From Burkholderia sp. IMCC1007 (GTDB taxonomy: Bacteria > Pseudomonadota > Gammaproteobacteria > Burkholderiales > Burkholderiaceae), in contig NZ_JAPVQY010000065.1 in the NCBI RefSeq assembly GCF_027257875.1, positions 1-44,774 of the forward strand: DNA of 44,774 nt. The letters are read 5' to 3'. The notes under the pieces were generated by a model. It did not search any database and was not told where the DNA came from. It worked only from the letters and a program-made list of their open reading frames with translations. The translations under genes and the position numbers were made by a program. Shown piece after piece: positions 25,312 through 34,275 of this stretch (positions are counted from its first letter, which is position 1; each line of letters opens with the position of its first letter).

Positions 25312-26790
25312 GTGCCAGCCAAGTCGTCCGTTGCTCCAGCGATCGTATGGTTCCGCGACGATCTGCGCGTGACCGATCAGCCCGCGCTGACGCGCGCGGC
25401 CGCGTCGGGCCGACCGCTCGTGTGCGTGTTCGTCGACGATACGGGCGAACGCGCGGGGCGTGCGCTCGGCGGTGCGGCGCGCTGGTGGCTGCACGGGTCG
25501 CTCGCCGCACTCGACGCGGCGCTCGCACGTCATGGCGGCCGCCTGCTGCTGTTGCGCGGCGATGCGCAGCGCGAGATCGAACGCGTCGTGCACGACACGG
25601 GCGCGGCGGCCGTCTACTGGAACCGCCGCTACGCGCAGCCGCAGCGCGATGCCGATGCGGCGTTGAAGGCGTCGCTGAAGGCGCGCGGCGTCGACGTCGA
25701 AAGCAGTAACGGCAGCCTGTTGAACGAACCGTGGGAAGTGCTGACGGGCGCCGGTACGCCGTTCCAGGTGTTCACCGCGTACTGGCGCGCGGTGCGGCGC
25801 GATCGTACGGTGGCGGCGCCGCTGCCGGAGCCGCAGCGGATCGCGCTTCATCCGTGGCCGCCCGGCATACGCGCACGCGCGCTGGCGCTCGAAGCGCTCG
25901 CGTTGCGCCCGCACGCGCCGGACTGGGCGGGCGGCCTGCGCGACGCATGGCCGGCCCCCGACGAAGGCGGCGCGCACGCGCGGCTCGATGCTTTCCTGGA
26001 CGCGTGGCTGGCCGGCTATGCCGACACGCGCGATCGGCCCGACCAGCCGGCGACGAGCCGGCTGTCACCGTACCTGCGCTTCGGCAACGTGTCGCCGCGC
26101 CAGGTGTGGCACGCGGTGCAGGGTGCCGCGCAGGCGGGCGGCGCGGCGTGCGCGGCCGGCGCCGAGAAGTTCCTGAGCGAGCTCGGCTGGCGCGAATTCA
26201 GCCACGTGCTGCTGTACCACTTCACGGCGCTCGCGACCGACACCTTCCGCGCGCAGTTCGACGCGATGCCGTGGCGCGACGATCCCGCCGCGCTTCACGC
26301 ATGGCAGCGCGGGCTGACCGGCTATCCGCTCGTCGATGCGGGAATGCGCGAGCTATGGGCGACCGGCTGGATGCACAACCGTGTGCGGATGGTCGTCGCG
26401 TCGTTCCTCGTCAAGCATCTGCTGATCGACTGGCGGGCCGGCGAGCGCTGGTTTCACGACACGCTCGTCGACGCGGACGCCGCGAACAATCCGGCGAACT
26501 GGCAATGGGTGGCCGGCTGCGGCGCCGACGCCGCGCCGTATTTCCGCATCTTCAATCCGGTCACGCAGGGCCGCAAGTTCGACCCGCAGGGCGCGTACGT
26601 GCGCCGCTGGGTGCCGGAACTCGCGCGCCTCGACGCGGCGACGATCCACGCGCCCTGGCAGGCGTCGCCGGAGCAGCTTTCGGCGGCCGGCGTGCGGCTC
26701 GACGTCGACTATCCGGCGCCGATCGTCGACCACGACGGCGCGCGCCATCGCGCGCTCGATGCACTGGCCACGTTGCCGAAGCGTCGCTAG
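25312..26790 (+). CDS. phrB: Deoxyribodipyrimidine photolyase
   Basis: 492-residue class I CPD photolyase that repairs cyclobutane pyrimidine dimers with blue light. The N-terminal alpha/beta domain begins IVWFRDDLRVTDQPAL. The FAD-binding helical domain has LSPYLRFGNVSPRQVW, GWREFSHVLLYH, the tryptophan-rich WATGWMHNRVRM and NPANWQWVAGCG...YFRIFNPVTQGRKFDP. The start is the GTG at 25312, with GAGG 6 bases upstream; codons before it would read into the octamer array region. It is followed by a pentamer repeat and is transcribed alone. Its promoter must lie next to, or within, the octanucleotide array, so array length could influence expression. Confidence 0.95.
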   Translation: MPAKSSVAPAIVWFRDDLRVTDQPALTRAAASGRPLVCVFVDDTGERAGRALGGAARWWLHGSLAALDAALARHGGRLLLLRGDAQREIERVVHDTGAAAVYWNRRYAQPQRDADAALKASLKARGVDVESSNGSLLNEPWEVLTGAGTPFQVFTAYWRAVRRDRTVAAPLPEPQRIALHPWPPGIRARALALEALALRPHAPDWAGGLRDAWPAPDEGGAHARLDAFLDAWLAGYADTRDRPDQPATSRLSPYLRFGNVSPRQVWHAVQGAAQAGGAACAAGAEKFLSELGWREFSHVLLYHFTALATDTFRAQFDAMPWRDDPAALHAWQRGLTGYPLVDAGMRELWATGWMHNRVRMVVASFLVKHLLIDWRAGERWFHDTLVDADAANNPANWQWVAGCGADAAPYFRIFNPVTQGRKFDPQGAYVRRWVPELARLDAATIHAPWQASPEQLSAAGVRLDVDYPAPIVDHDGARHRALDALATLPKRR

Positions 26791-26823
26791 CCGCGCATTG
26801 CGCCGCCGCGCATCATTGCGTGC

Positions 26824-26873
26824 GGCACGGCACGGCACGGCACGGCACGGCACGGCACGGCACGGCACGGCAC
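26824..26873. repeat. Pentanucleotide array (GGCAC)10
   Basis: Ten perfect GGCAC units in the convergent space between phrB (ends 26790) and the small membrane protein gene (ends 26880). Slippage-prone. Confidence 0.95.
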
Positions 26874-26879
26874 GCCGCT

Positions 26880-27002
26880 TCACTCGCAGAACGCCGCGCG
26901 CTCGAGCAGTGCGAGCGCGACGCCCGAATCGAAGTAGGTCGCGCCGCACCACGCGACGAACGCGAGCACGCCGGCGGCGAGCGCAGTGCGGATCACGCCC
27001 AT
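26880..27002 (-). CDS. Small single-span membrane protein
   Basis: 40 residues: MGVIRTALAAGVLAFVAWCG and then ATYFDSGVALALLERAAFCE, with one hydrophobic segment at about residues 4-21. The ATG lies inside the 3' end of the MFS gene, overlapping its stop by 10 bases, so it would be translationally coupled. No family is known to me. Support comes from the good hydrophobic segment, overlap geometry and a start/stop that fits exactly between the MFS gene and the GGCAC array. It could still be a chance frame. Confidence 0.5.
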   Translation of the reverse strand: MGVIRTALAAGVLAFVAWCGATYFDSGVALALLERAAFCE

Positions 27003-28225
27003 GCGGCGTCGCCCGGCGCCGGGCGCGCGACGCGCGCGTCGTCGATCGGCAGGTGCAGCAGCGCCGCCAGCACGCCGAGCGCGATCGAGCCGATCCACAG
27101 CGGCAAGTACGAATGCGTCGCGTCGTACACGAGCGCGCCGAGCCACACGCCGAAGAAGCTGCCGAGCTGATGGCCGAAGAACACGAAGCCGAACAGCGTC
27201 GCGATGTAGCGCACGCCGAACACCTGCGAGATCACGCCGTTGGTCAGCGGCACCGTGCCGAGCCACGTGAAGCCCATCACGGCCGCGAACACGTAGACGC
27301 TCGCGGGCGACAGCGGCGCCGCGACGAACGCGGCCATCGTCAGCGCGCGCACGACATACAGCACCGACAGCACGTACTTGCGCCGCAGCAGGCCGCCGAG
27401 ATGGCCGCACGCATAGGTGCCGGCCACGTTGGTCAGCGCGATCAGCGCGAGCGCGACGCTCGCATGGCGCGCCGGCAGCCCGTGATCGAGCAGGTACGCG
27501 GGCAGGTGGGTCGCGATGAACGCGAGCTGGAATCCGCATGCAAAGAAACCGGCGTTCAGCAGCCAGAAGCCGCGATGCGCGAACGCTTCGCGCACGGCCG
27601 CGCCGATCGACTGCTCGGGGCCGTCCGCATGGCCGGCGGCCCGCGCGGGCCGGTCGCGCACCAGCACGGCGAGCGGCGCGAGCAGTGCCGCGACCAGCGC
27701 CAGCGCGACGAACGCATGCTGCCAGCCGATGCCGCCGATCAGCACCTGCGCGACCGGCACCATGCAGAACTGACCGAGCCCGCCGATCGCGCCGGCCACG
27801 CCGAGCGCCCAGCCGCGCCGGTCGGGCGGAAACAGGCGGCTCAGCGCGCCGTAGATCGACGCGAACGCCGAACCCGACAACGCGATGCCGATCACGAGCC
27901 CCGCGCCGACCGTGAACAGGCCGGCCGAGCCCGCCAGCGCCATCATGACGAGGCCGGCCGCGTACAGCAGCATGCCGGCGACGATCACGCGCACCGACCC
28001 GAAGCGGTCCGCGATCATCCCCGTGAACGGCTGCGCGATTCCCCAGATCAGGTTCTGCAGCGCGAGCGCGAGGCCGAACGCTCCGCGCGACCAGCCGTGG
28101 TCGAGCGTGACGGGTGCGAGAAACAGGCCCTGCACGTGGCGGATGCCGAGCGCGGCGCCCATGATCAGGCCACCGGCGAGCACCGGCAGCCAGCGGCGCC
28201 GCGCGTCTTGTTCGATGGGGGTCAT
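26993..28225 (-). CDS. MFS transporter
   Basis: 410 residues and twelve predicted helices. Loop 2-3 has GMIADRFGSVRVIVAG, the MFS D-R-x-G signature. GALSRLFPPDRRGWALGVAGAIGGLGQF and the second-half FFGHQLGSFFGVWLGALVYD resemble oxalate/formate-antiporter and monocarboxylate-type carriers. The ATG at 28225 is preceded by GGAGAC at a good distance and gives the normal N-terminus MTPIEQDARRRW. The substrate is not predictable. A LysR regulator gene lies upstream on the same strand 304 bases away and might regulate it. Confidence 0.88.
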   Translation of the reverse strand: MTPIEQDARRRWLPVLAGGLIMGAALGIRHVQGLFLAPVTLDHGWSRGAFGLALALQNLIWGIAQPFTGMIADRFGSVRVIVAGMLLYAAGLVMMALAGSAGLFTVGAGLVIGIALSGSAFASIYGALSRLFPPDRRGWALGVAGAIGGLGQFCMVPVAQVLIGGIGWQHAFVALALVAALLAPLAVLVRDRPARAAGHADGPEQSIGAAVREAFAHRGFWLLNAGFFACGFQLAFIATHLPAYLLDHGLPARHASVALALIALTNVAGTYACGHLGGLLRRKYVLSVLYVVRALTMAAFVAAPLSPASVYVFAAVMGFTWLGTVPLTNGVISQVFGVRYIATLFGFVFFGHQLGSFFGVWLGALVYDATHSYLPLWIGSIALGVLAALLHLPIDDARVARPAPGDAAWA

Positions 28226-28529
28226 GCGTGTCTCCGGATGAATGCATGCGGCGCGACGGCCGCACTCGATCCGATTAGACGATCCTGCCGCGGTGTCGCT
28301 CAAGCGATCATTCGGTCGGGTTCGCATGCGCGGTGGGAATGCGATGGGGTGGCAGCGAAGTCGGGCAGCGCGCGGGCCGCTGCGGCGCGCGCAGGCGCGC
28401 GCGTATCGGGACGGTGGTCGCGGTCGCGGCGGAACCGACCCAGGTTCGGATCGCTTGCCGAGCTGCGATCCAACACCCAATGCAGTGCCGGCGTCGGCTT
28501 CCGGCCCGGCGCGGAAAAGCGCGCCCGAC
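28226..28529. other. Intergenic region with no recognised element
   Basis: Between the MFS start and the end of the LysR gene, both on the minus strand. It presumably holds the MFS promoter. I see no terminator, repeat or gene I can support. Confidence 0.5.
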
Positions 28530-29471
28530 TTACGGCTGCGTCACGCCGTACACCTGTATCGCCGCATCGCACGCAGCGGCTTCCTCGACGATCCAGTCGC
28601 GCACGTCGGCGACCTCGCGCCGCGGGGCCGGATCATGCTGGAACAGCCAGTAGCCGTACGCATCCGGTCTTGCCTGCGACTGCGGGCCGAGCACCGCGAG
28701 CCGTCCGTCCGCGAGCATCGGCGCGACGAGCGCGAGCCGCCCGAGCGCGACGCCCTGGCCGGCGATCGCGGCCTGGATCACCTGGTCGTACTGGTTGAAG
28801 CGCAGCACGCCTTTCGGGCGCGCATCGCCGAGCCCGGCCGCGTGCAGATGCGCGCGCCACTGCAGTTGCGTCTGCGGCGGCCCGTCGAATTCGAGCAGCA
28901 CGTGATCGGCGATCGCGGCCGTATCGGTGACGGGCCGCGCGGCGAGCGCCGGGTGCGCGACCGGCACCACGATCTCGTCGAACAGCCGCACTGCGCCGGC
29001 CGGCGCGCGTTCGCGTGGGCAATAGCGGATCCCCAGGTCGATGCCTTCCGCGCGCAAATCGAGTACCTTGTCGTTCGCGGCGACGCGCAAGTCGATGTCG
29101 GGCAGGCGCGCCTGCAGGCGCCCGAGTCGCGGCAACAGCCACAGCGCGGTGACGCCGATGCTCGCGGTGATCGTGACGGGCTGACGCTCGCGCACGGCGG
29201 CGAGCGCCGCGACGGTGTCCTGCAGGCTGACGAGTGCCGCATCCGCGGCGCGGAACAGCCGTTCGCCTTCCGGCGTGAACGCGATCTTGCGATAGCCGCG
29301 CTGCAGCAGCGCGACGCCGAGATGCGCTTCGAGCGCATGCACCTGGCGGCTGACCGCCGATTGGGTGACGCACAGATCCTGCGCGGCGAGCGTGATGCTC
29401 ATGCGGCGGCCGACGGCGACGAAGCCGCGCACGAGATCCAGCGACGGGAGACGGACGAGCGGCGTTGACAT
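28530..29471 (-). CDS. LysR-family transcriptional regulator (GcvA-like)
   Basis: 313 residues. The winged helix-turn-helix is seen in FVAVGRRMSITLAAQDLCVTQSAVSRQVHALEAHLGVALLQR (about residues 17-58). The effector domain begins near residue 95 (VTITASIGVTALWLLPRLGRL) and has the GIRYCPRE motif of the GcvA/AmpR-like subgroup. It is divergent from the alpha/beta hydrolase gene with a 127-base gap, the classic LysR arrangement, so the hydrolase is a likely target. The MFS gene downstream is another candidate. Effector unknown. Confidence 0.92.
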   Translation of the reverse strand: MSTPLVRLPSLDLVRGFVAVGRRMSITLAAQDLCVTQSAVSRQVHALEAHLGVALLQRGYRKIAFTPEGERLFRAADAALVSLQDTVAALAAVRERQPVTITASIGVTALWLLPRLGRLQARLPDIDLRVAANDKVLDLRAEGIDLGIRYCPRERAPAGAVRLFDEIVVPVAHPALAARPVTDTAAIADHVLLEFDGPPQTQLQWRAHLHAAGLGDARPKGVLRFNQYDQVIQAAIAGQGVALGRLALVAPMLADGRLAVLGPQSQARPDAYGYWLFQHDPAPRREVADVRDWIVEEAAACDAAIQVYGVTQP

Positions 29472-29598
29472 GCGTTTGGCTCATGCGAACGGAGCAGCAA
29501 GATTGGTTGAGAACGCGGGGCGCGTCAAGTTCAATGGAGGCTGGCCGACGATCGCGGGCGCCGGTCCATGCGGCGCGGCAAGCGGCACAGGAGACAGG

Positions 29599-30654
29599 AT
29601 GACGAATTCGAACGAAGCAGGCGGTGCCGTGCAGGACGCACGCCCGACGGAGCGCGCGGCCGGAGCGTTGCCGCCCGAGCCCGTGACGCTCGCCGCGGCC
29701 GACGGCTACACGCTGCGCGGCTACGTGTGGCGGCATCGCGGGGGCGGCGGCACCGCGCGGCCCGTGACGGTCGTCAATTGCGCGACCTCGGTGCGTTGCG
29801 ACTATTACTTCCGCTTCGCGGCGTGGCTGTTCGCGCAGGGGCGCGACGTGCTCGTCTACGACTATCGCGGGATCGGCGGATCGCGCCCCGCGCAGCTCGC
29901 GAAGCTGCGCGCGAACTGGCTCGACTGGGGGCGGCTCGATTGCGAGGCCGCGCTGCGCTATGCGCTCGATGCGTTTCCCGGCCAGCCGCTCGACGTCGTC
30001 GCGCACAGCATCGGCGGGTGTGTGCTCGGGCTCGCGGCGTCGAACGCGCACGTGCGTCACGTCGTGACCGTCGGCGCGCAATATGCGTACTGGCGCGACT
30101 ATCGCGCGCAGGAGCGGCGGCGCATGTGGTGGAAGTGGCACGTCGCGATGCCCGCGCTCGCGGCCGTGTTCGGCTACGTGCCCGCGAAGCGGCTCGGCTG
30201 GATGGAAGATACGCCGCGCGGCGTCGCGCTGTCGTGGGTGCGCGCGCAAGCGCGCTTCGAGGACGCCTACACGCACGGCCTGCTCGCCGAGAGCGCCGCG
30301 AGCCGCGCGGCGTTGCCGGACCGTTTCGCGCGGCTGTCGGCGCCGATGCTCGCGATCGGGCTCGACGACGACGGGTTCGGCACGGTCGACGCGATCGAGC
30401 GGCTGGTCGGCTACTACACGGGCAGCGACGTCACGCACCTGCGGATCGCGCCGCGCGATATCGGCGTCGACGCGATCGGCCACTTCGCGTTCTTCCACAG
30501 CCGCTTCACCGACACGCTGTGGCCTGTCGCGTTGTACTGGCTGCAGCACGGCGCGCTGCCGGCCGACGCGCCGGGCAGCATCCACGCGCGCCATCCGGCG
30601 CAACGCGCGCGACGGGCGGCGAACGGCGTGCCGGGCGTCGTCGCGAACGGGTGA
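29599..30654 (+). CDS. Alpha/beta hydrolase
   Basis: 351 residues. The nucleophile elbow is VVAHSIGG near residue 133-140 (serine in A-H-S-I-G). An oxyanion-type region is NCATSVRCDYYFRFAAWL, the acid is likely in LAIGLDDDGFG, and the His is in AIGHFAFFH near 294. It resembles the COG4757-type predicted hydrolases. The ATG at 29599 has GGAG about 8 bases upstream; the open frame before it would run into the LysR gene and is not conserved. The N-terminal 30 residues are Ala/Glu-rich and probably flexible. The substrate is unknown. It is likely controlled by the divergent LysR gene. Confidence 0.85.
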   Translation: MTNSNEAGGAVQDARPTERAAGALPPEPVTLAAADGYTLRGYVWRHRGGGGTARPVTVVNCATSVRCDYYFRFAAWLFAQGRDVLVYDYRGIGGSRPAQLAKLRANWLDWGRLDCEAALRYALDAFPGQPLDVVAHSIGGCVLGLAASNAHVRHVVTVGAQYAYWRDYRAQERRRMWWKWHVAMPALAAVFGYVPAKRLGWMEDTPRGVALSWVRAQARFEDAYTHGLLAESAASRAALPDRFARLSAPMLAIGLDDDGFGTVDAIERLVGYYTGSDVTHLRIAPRDIGVDAIGHFAFFHSRFTDTLWPVALYWLQHGALPADAPGSIHARHPAQRARRAANGVPGVVANG

Positions 30655-30708
30655 GCGTGTGCGGCGCGCAGCCGTGCGCGGCCCGTCGATGAAGTGCGTG
30701 GAGAAGAT

Positions 30709-30735
30709 GAAGAGGGTGAAGAGGGTGAAGATGGT
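30709..30735. repeat. 9-bp tandem repeat, three units
   Basis: GAAGAGGGT, GAAGAGGGT, GAAGATGGT in the gap before the phosphopantetheinyl transferase gene. Similar in period to the arrays at 10075 and 11011. Confidence 0.75.
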
Positions 30736-30827
30736 GAGCGCACATGCACGCTGCCGCCGCGCATGACCTCGACCGCAACGCGATCGATTACCATCGGACG
30801 TTTCGTTCCTCTGGCTGCTGCGTGCCG

Positions 30828-31634
30828 ATGTCCATTTCGCCCGATTCCGGTTTTCCTGCCGACACGCCCCGCGCGTGGCGCTTGCGCATGCTCGACGTGC
30901 TGCCGGCCGCGTCGCGTGCCGGCGTGCAGGTCGCGCGCATCGATTTCGACTGGCACGTGCCGCTCGCGTCGCCCGCATATGCGGCACTGAGCGACGCCGA
31001 ACGCGCGCGCGCCGGACGGTACTTCAGGCACGAGGATGCGGTGCGCAGCGCCGGCACGCGTGCCGCGCTGCGCGACGTGCTGGGCACGGCGCTCGGCGTC
31101 GCGCCGAACCGCATCGCGATCGTCGTCGACGCATCGGGACGTCCGTCGCTGGACCCGGCGCATCGCACGTCGCTCGATTTCAACGTGTCGCACGCGGGCG
31201 ACCACGCGCTGATCGCATGGGCGGCTGCCGCGCGCGTCGGCGTCGACATCGAATGCTGCGACCGGCCGACCGACTGGCGCGCACTGACGAGCGAAGTGTG
31301 CGCGCCAGCCGAGGCCGCGTATCTCGACAGCCTGCCGCCCGCCGCACGGGCCGACGCATTCATGCGCGTATGGTCCGCCAAGGAGGCGCTGCTGAAGGCG
31401 CTCGGCACGGGCATCGTCGGCGGGCTGCGCGCGTTCGCGGTGGTGCCGCCGCGCGATGCGGCGACACCGGCGACGACGATCGTCGAGCCGGCCGCGCCGG
31501 CCGCCGGCGTGGCCGCGTTCGACGCGGGCTGGCTCGACGCCGCGCCCGGCTACGCGGCGTGCGTCGCGTGGCGCGCTGAACGGGCATCCGCCCGCGCGCG
31601 TTACTCGAGCGGTGCGTCGTTCGGCGCCGCATAG
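30828..31634 (+). CDS. 4'-phosphopantetheinyl transferase
   Basis: 268 residues, Sfp/AcpT-type. The Mg2+/CoA-binding motifs are RVGVDIECCDRP (about 136-147) and MRVWSAKEALLKALG (about 182-196), with the usual FNVSHAGDHALIAW segment before them. It should transfer phosphopantetheine from CoA to carrier-protein serines of fatty acid, polyketide or peptide synthases. No synthase is in the window. The start is uncertain: ATG at 30828 gives MSISPDSG, and an alternative at 30744 adds 28 poorly conserved residues. Its 3' end overlaps the convergent binding-protein gene by 34 bases. Confidence 0.88.
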   Translation: MSISPDSGFPADTPRAWRLRMLDVLPAASRAGVQVARIDFDWHVPLASPAYAALSDAERARAGRYFRHEDAVRSAGTRAALRDVLGTALGVAPNRIAIVVDASGRPSLDPAHRTSLDFNVSHAGDHALIAWAAAARVGVDIECCDRPTDWRALTSEVCAPAEAAYLDSLPPAARADAFMRVWSAKEALLKALGTGIVGGLRAFAVVPPRDAATPATTIVEPAAPAAGVAAFDAGWLDAAPGYAACVAWRAERASARARYSSGASFGAA

Positions 31635-32521
31635 CGCGCCTTGATCACGTCGCTCATCGGGAAGTCGAACGCGAGCCCCTTCGGCGGCACCGGCTTCATG
31701 AACCACTTGTCGTACAGCGCGTTGATCTCGCCGCTTTTCATCAACTGCGCGAGCACGCCGTCGACGAGCGCCTTGAACTGCGGATCGTCCTTGCGCAGCA
31801 TGAACCCGTAGGCTTCCGACGATTGCGGCGTGCCGACGAGCTGCCAGTCGGCCGGCTTCGCCGCGAGCTGGCGCACGCCGGCGAGCAGCACGTCGTCCAT
31901 CATGTACGCGGCCGCGCGGCCCGATTCGAGCGTGAGGCGTCCTTCGCCGTAGTCCTTCGCGCTGATGATCTGCATGTTCATCTTCTTTTCCTCGTTCATC
32001 TTGCGCAGCAGGCGCTCGGACGTCGTGCCCTGGTTCGTCACGACCGTCTTGCCGGCGAGATCGGGGAAGTCGCGGATGCCCGAATTCGTGCGCGTGAGCA
32101 GGCGCGTGGTCGCGACGAAGAAGGTGGTCGAGAACGCGACCTGAGCGTGCCGCGCGGCGAGGTTGGTGGTCACCCCGCATTCGAGATCGACGGTGCCGTT
32201 CTGCACGAGCGGAATGCGGTTCTGCGACGTGACCGGGATGAAGCGCACCTGCAGGTCGGGCTTGCCGGTGCGCGCCTTCACGGCGGCGATCACGCGATCG
32301 CACAGGTCTTGCGAGAACCCGATGACCTTGCCGCTCGTGTCGACATAGGAGAACGGCACCGAGGTCTCGCGATGGCCGATCGAGATCAGGTTGCTCTGCC
32401 GGATCTTCTCGAGCGTGCCCGACAGCGGCTCGCCTGCGAGCGCCGCGCCGCACGCGAGTGCACACGCGGCGACGAGCAGTCTGCGGCCGACAACGGCGGT
32501 CAAGCGGGACGGGATGTTCAT
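31601..32521 (-). CDS. Polar amino-acid ABC transporter substrate-binding protein
   Basis: 306 residues, periplasmic binding protein family 3. A signal peptide is clear (LLVAACALACGAALA, cleavage about residue 28). The mature protein begins with the GTLEKIRQSNLISIGHRETSVPFSY region typical of glutamate/aspartate GltI-like proteins, and has VDLECGVTTN near residue 115. No permease or ATPase genes follow here, so it is an orphan in this window; the neighbouring hut operon might suggest histidine or glutamate supply. Ends TAA at 31601 overlapping the convergent PPTase gene. Confidence 0.9.
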   Translation of the reverse strand: MNIPSRLTAVVGRRLLVAACALACGAALAGEPLSGTLEKIRQSNLISIGHRETSVPFSYVDTSGKVIGFSQDLCDRVIAAVKARTGKPDLQVRFIPVTSQNRIPLVQNGTVDLECGVTTNLAARHAQVAFSTTFFVATTRLLTRTNSGIRDFPDLAGKTVVTNQGTTSERLLRKMNEEKKMNMQIISAKDYGEGRLTLESGRAAAYMMDDVLLAGVRQLAAKPADWQLVGTPQSSEAYGFMLRKDDPQFKALVDGVLAQLMKSGEINALYDKWFMKPVPPKGLAFDFPMSDVIKARYAAPNDAPLE

Positions 32522-32563
32522 GGCGAGTCTCCGTAGGCGGATCGTAGGCAAGTGAGGATTCGT

Positions 32564-32593
32564 ATGTTGCCAAAGAAAAAATAATTGCAACAT
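32564..32593. promoter_or_regulatory. Inverted repeat in an AT-rich promoter region
   Basis: ATGTTGC (32564-32570) and GCAACAT (32587-32593), 16 bases apart, in AT-rich DNA 43 bases upstream of the binding-protein start. Possible operator for that gene. Confidence 0.45.
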
Positions 32594-32680
32594 CTGTTAA
32601 ACGCGAGGTTCGTCACGCCGGCCCGGCGGGCCGCGCCGGACATCAGGGAAACTCCCAAGTCGAAATCATTGAAAACGGGG

Positions 32681-32737
32681 TTGTCTAGACAAGTTCCGAT
32701 GGCTACACTGCAAGCCATCCCGAACTTGTCTAGACAG
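32681..32737 (+). promoter_or_regulatory. hut promoter with two HutC-type operators
   Basis: Operator 1 is TTGTCTAGACAA (32681-32692), a perfect palindrome. Operator 2 contains TGTCTAGACA (32727-32736). Their centres are 45 bases apart. A -35-like TTGTCT (32681-32686), 17-base spacer and TACACT (32704-32709) form a promoter with operator 1 over the -35 element. The hutH ATG is 11 bases after operator 2. The regulator HutC is encoded just downstream. Confidence 0.75.
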
Positions 32738-32747
32738 GATTGCTCAC

Positions 32748-34271
32748 ATGATTACGTTGACCCCCGGCCACCTGACCCTCCCGCAACTGCGCAAGATCGC
32801 TCGCGAATCCGTGCAGCTCACGCTCGACCCGGCGAGCTTCGCGAAGATCGACGCCGGCGCGAAGGCCGTCGCCGACATCGCCGCGAAGGGCGAGCCGGCA
32901 TACGGCATCAACACGGGCTTCGGCCGTCTGGCCAGCACACACATCCCGCACGACCAGCTCGAACTGCTGCAGAAGAACCTGGTGCTGTCGCACGCCGTCG
33001 GCGTGGGCGAGCCGATGGCGCGCTCGTCGGTGCGCCTCCTGATGGCGCTGAAGCTGTCGAGCCTCGGCCGCGGCCACTCGGGCATCCGTCGCGAAGTGAT
33101 GGACGCGTTGATCACGCTGTTCAACGCCGACGTGCTGCCGCTGATCCCGGTGAAGGGCTCGGTCGGCGCATCGGGCGACCTCGCGCCGCTCGCGCACATG
33201 TCGGCCGTGCTGCTCGGCGTCGGCGAAGTGTTCATCCGCGGCGAACGCGCGAGCGCGCTCGACGGCCTGCGCGTCGCGGGCCTCGCGCCGCTGACGCTGC
33301 AGGCGAAGGAAGGCCTGGCACTCCTGAACGGCACGCAGGCATCGACCGCGCTCGCGCTCGACAACATGTTCGCGATCGAAGACCTGTACCGCACCGCGCT
33401 CGTCGCGGGTGCGCTGTCGGTCGACGCTGCAGCCGGCTCGGTGAAGCCGTTCGACGCGCGCATCCACGAACTGCGCGGCCATCAAGGCCAGATCGACGCG
33501 GCCGCGTCGTACCGCGAGCTGCTCGAAGGTTCGCCGATCAACCAGTCGCACCGCGACTGCGACAAGGTGCAGGATCCGTACAGCCTGCGCTGCCAGCCGC
33601 AGGTGATGGGCGCGTGCCTGGACCAGATGCGCCATGCGGCCGACGTGCTGCTGATCGAAGCGAACGCGGTGTCGGACAACCCGCTGATCTTCCCGGATAC
33701 CGGCGAAGTGCTGTCCGGCGGCAACTTCCACGCCGAGCCCGTCGCGTTCGCGGCCGACAACCTCGCGCTCGCCGCGGCGGAAATCGGCGCGCTGGCCGAA
33801 CGCCGCATCGCGCTCTTGATCGACGCGACGCTGTCGGGCCTGCCCCCGTTCCTCGTGAAGGACGGCGGCGTGAACTCGGGCTTCATGATCGCCCACGTGA
33901 CGGCAGCCGCCCTCGCGTCGGAAAACAAGACGCTCGCGCACCCGGCATCGGTCGACTCGCTGCCGACCTCGGCGAACCAGGAAGACCACGTGTCGATGGC
34001 GACGTTCGCCGCGCGCAAGCTCGCCGACATCGCGGACAACACGAAGCACATCCTCGCGATCGAACTGCTGGCCGCAGCTCAAGGCGTCGACCTGCGCGCG
34101 CCGTACCACACGAGCCCGAAGCTCGCGCCGGTGATGGAAACGATCCGCAGCAAGGTCGCGCACTACGAACTCGACCACTACTTCGCACCGGACATCGCGG
34201 TGATCGCGAAGCTGGTCGGCGAGCGCGCGTTCGCGAAGGTCGCGCCGTTCTCGTTCGCATCGGAACAGTAA
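32748..34271 (+). CDS. hutH: Histidine ammonia-lyase
   Basis: 507 residues, full length. It deaminates L-histidine to urocanate, the first step of histidine use. The MIO cofactor precursor Ala-Ser-Gly is at residues 141-143 in SVGASGDLAPLAHMS. The family pattern GSVKPFDARIHELRGH and the ending with the hallmark QSHRDCDKVQDPYSLRC (about residues 263-280) are intact. It is the first gene of the hut operon, directly behind a HutC-controlled promoter. Confidence 0.97.
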   Translation: MITLTPGHLTLPQLRKIARESVQLTLDPASFAKIDAGAKAVADIAAKGEPAYGINTGFGRLASTHIPHDQLELLQKNLVLSHAVGVGEPMARSSVRLLMALKLSSLGRGHSGIRREVMDALITLFNADVLPLIPVKGSVGASGDLAPLAHMSAVLLGVGEVFIRGERASALDGLRVAGLAPLTLQAKEGLALLNGTQASTALALDNMFAIEDLYRTALVAGALSVDAAAGSVKPFDARIHELRGHQGQIDAAASYRELLEGSPINQSHRDCDKVQDPYSLRCQPQVMGACLDQMRHAADVLLIEANAVSDNPLIFPDTGEVLSGGNFHAEPVAFAADNLALAAAEIGALAERRIALLIDATLSGLPPFLVKDGGVNSGFMIAHVTAAALASENKTLAHPASVDSLPTSANQEDHVSMATFAARKLADIADNTKHILAIELLAAAQGVDLRAPYHTSPKLAPVMETIRSKVAHYELDHYFAPDIAVIAKLVGERAFAKVAPFSFASEQ

Positions 34272-34275
34272 GGCG

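Noticed and set aside
24834..25528. Long frames with repeated SIGLSVYR or RRSGDPAI peptides on both strands
   Set aside because: They come from translating the 8-bp array (24 bases give 8 residues) and have no independent support.
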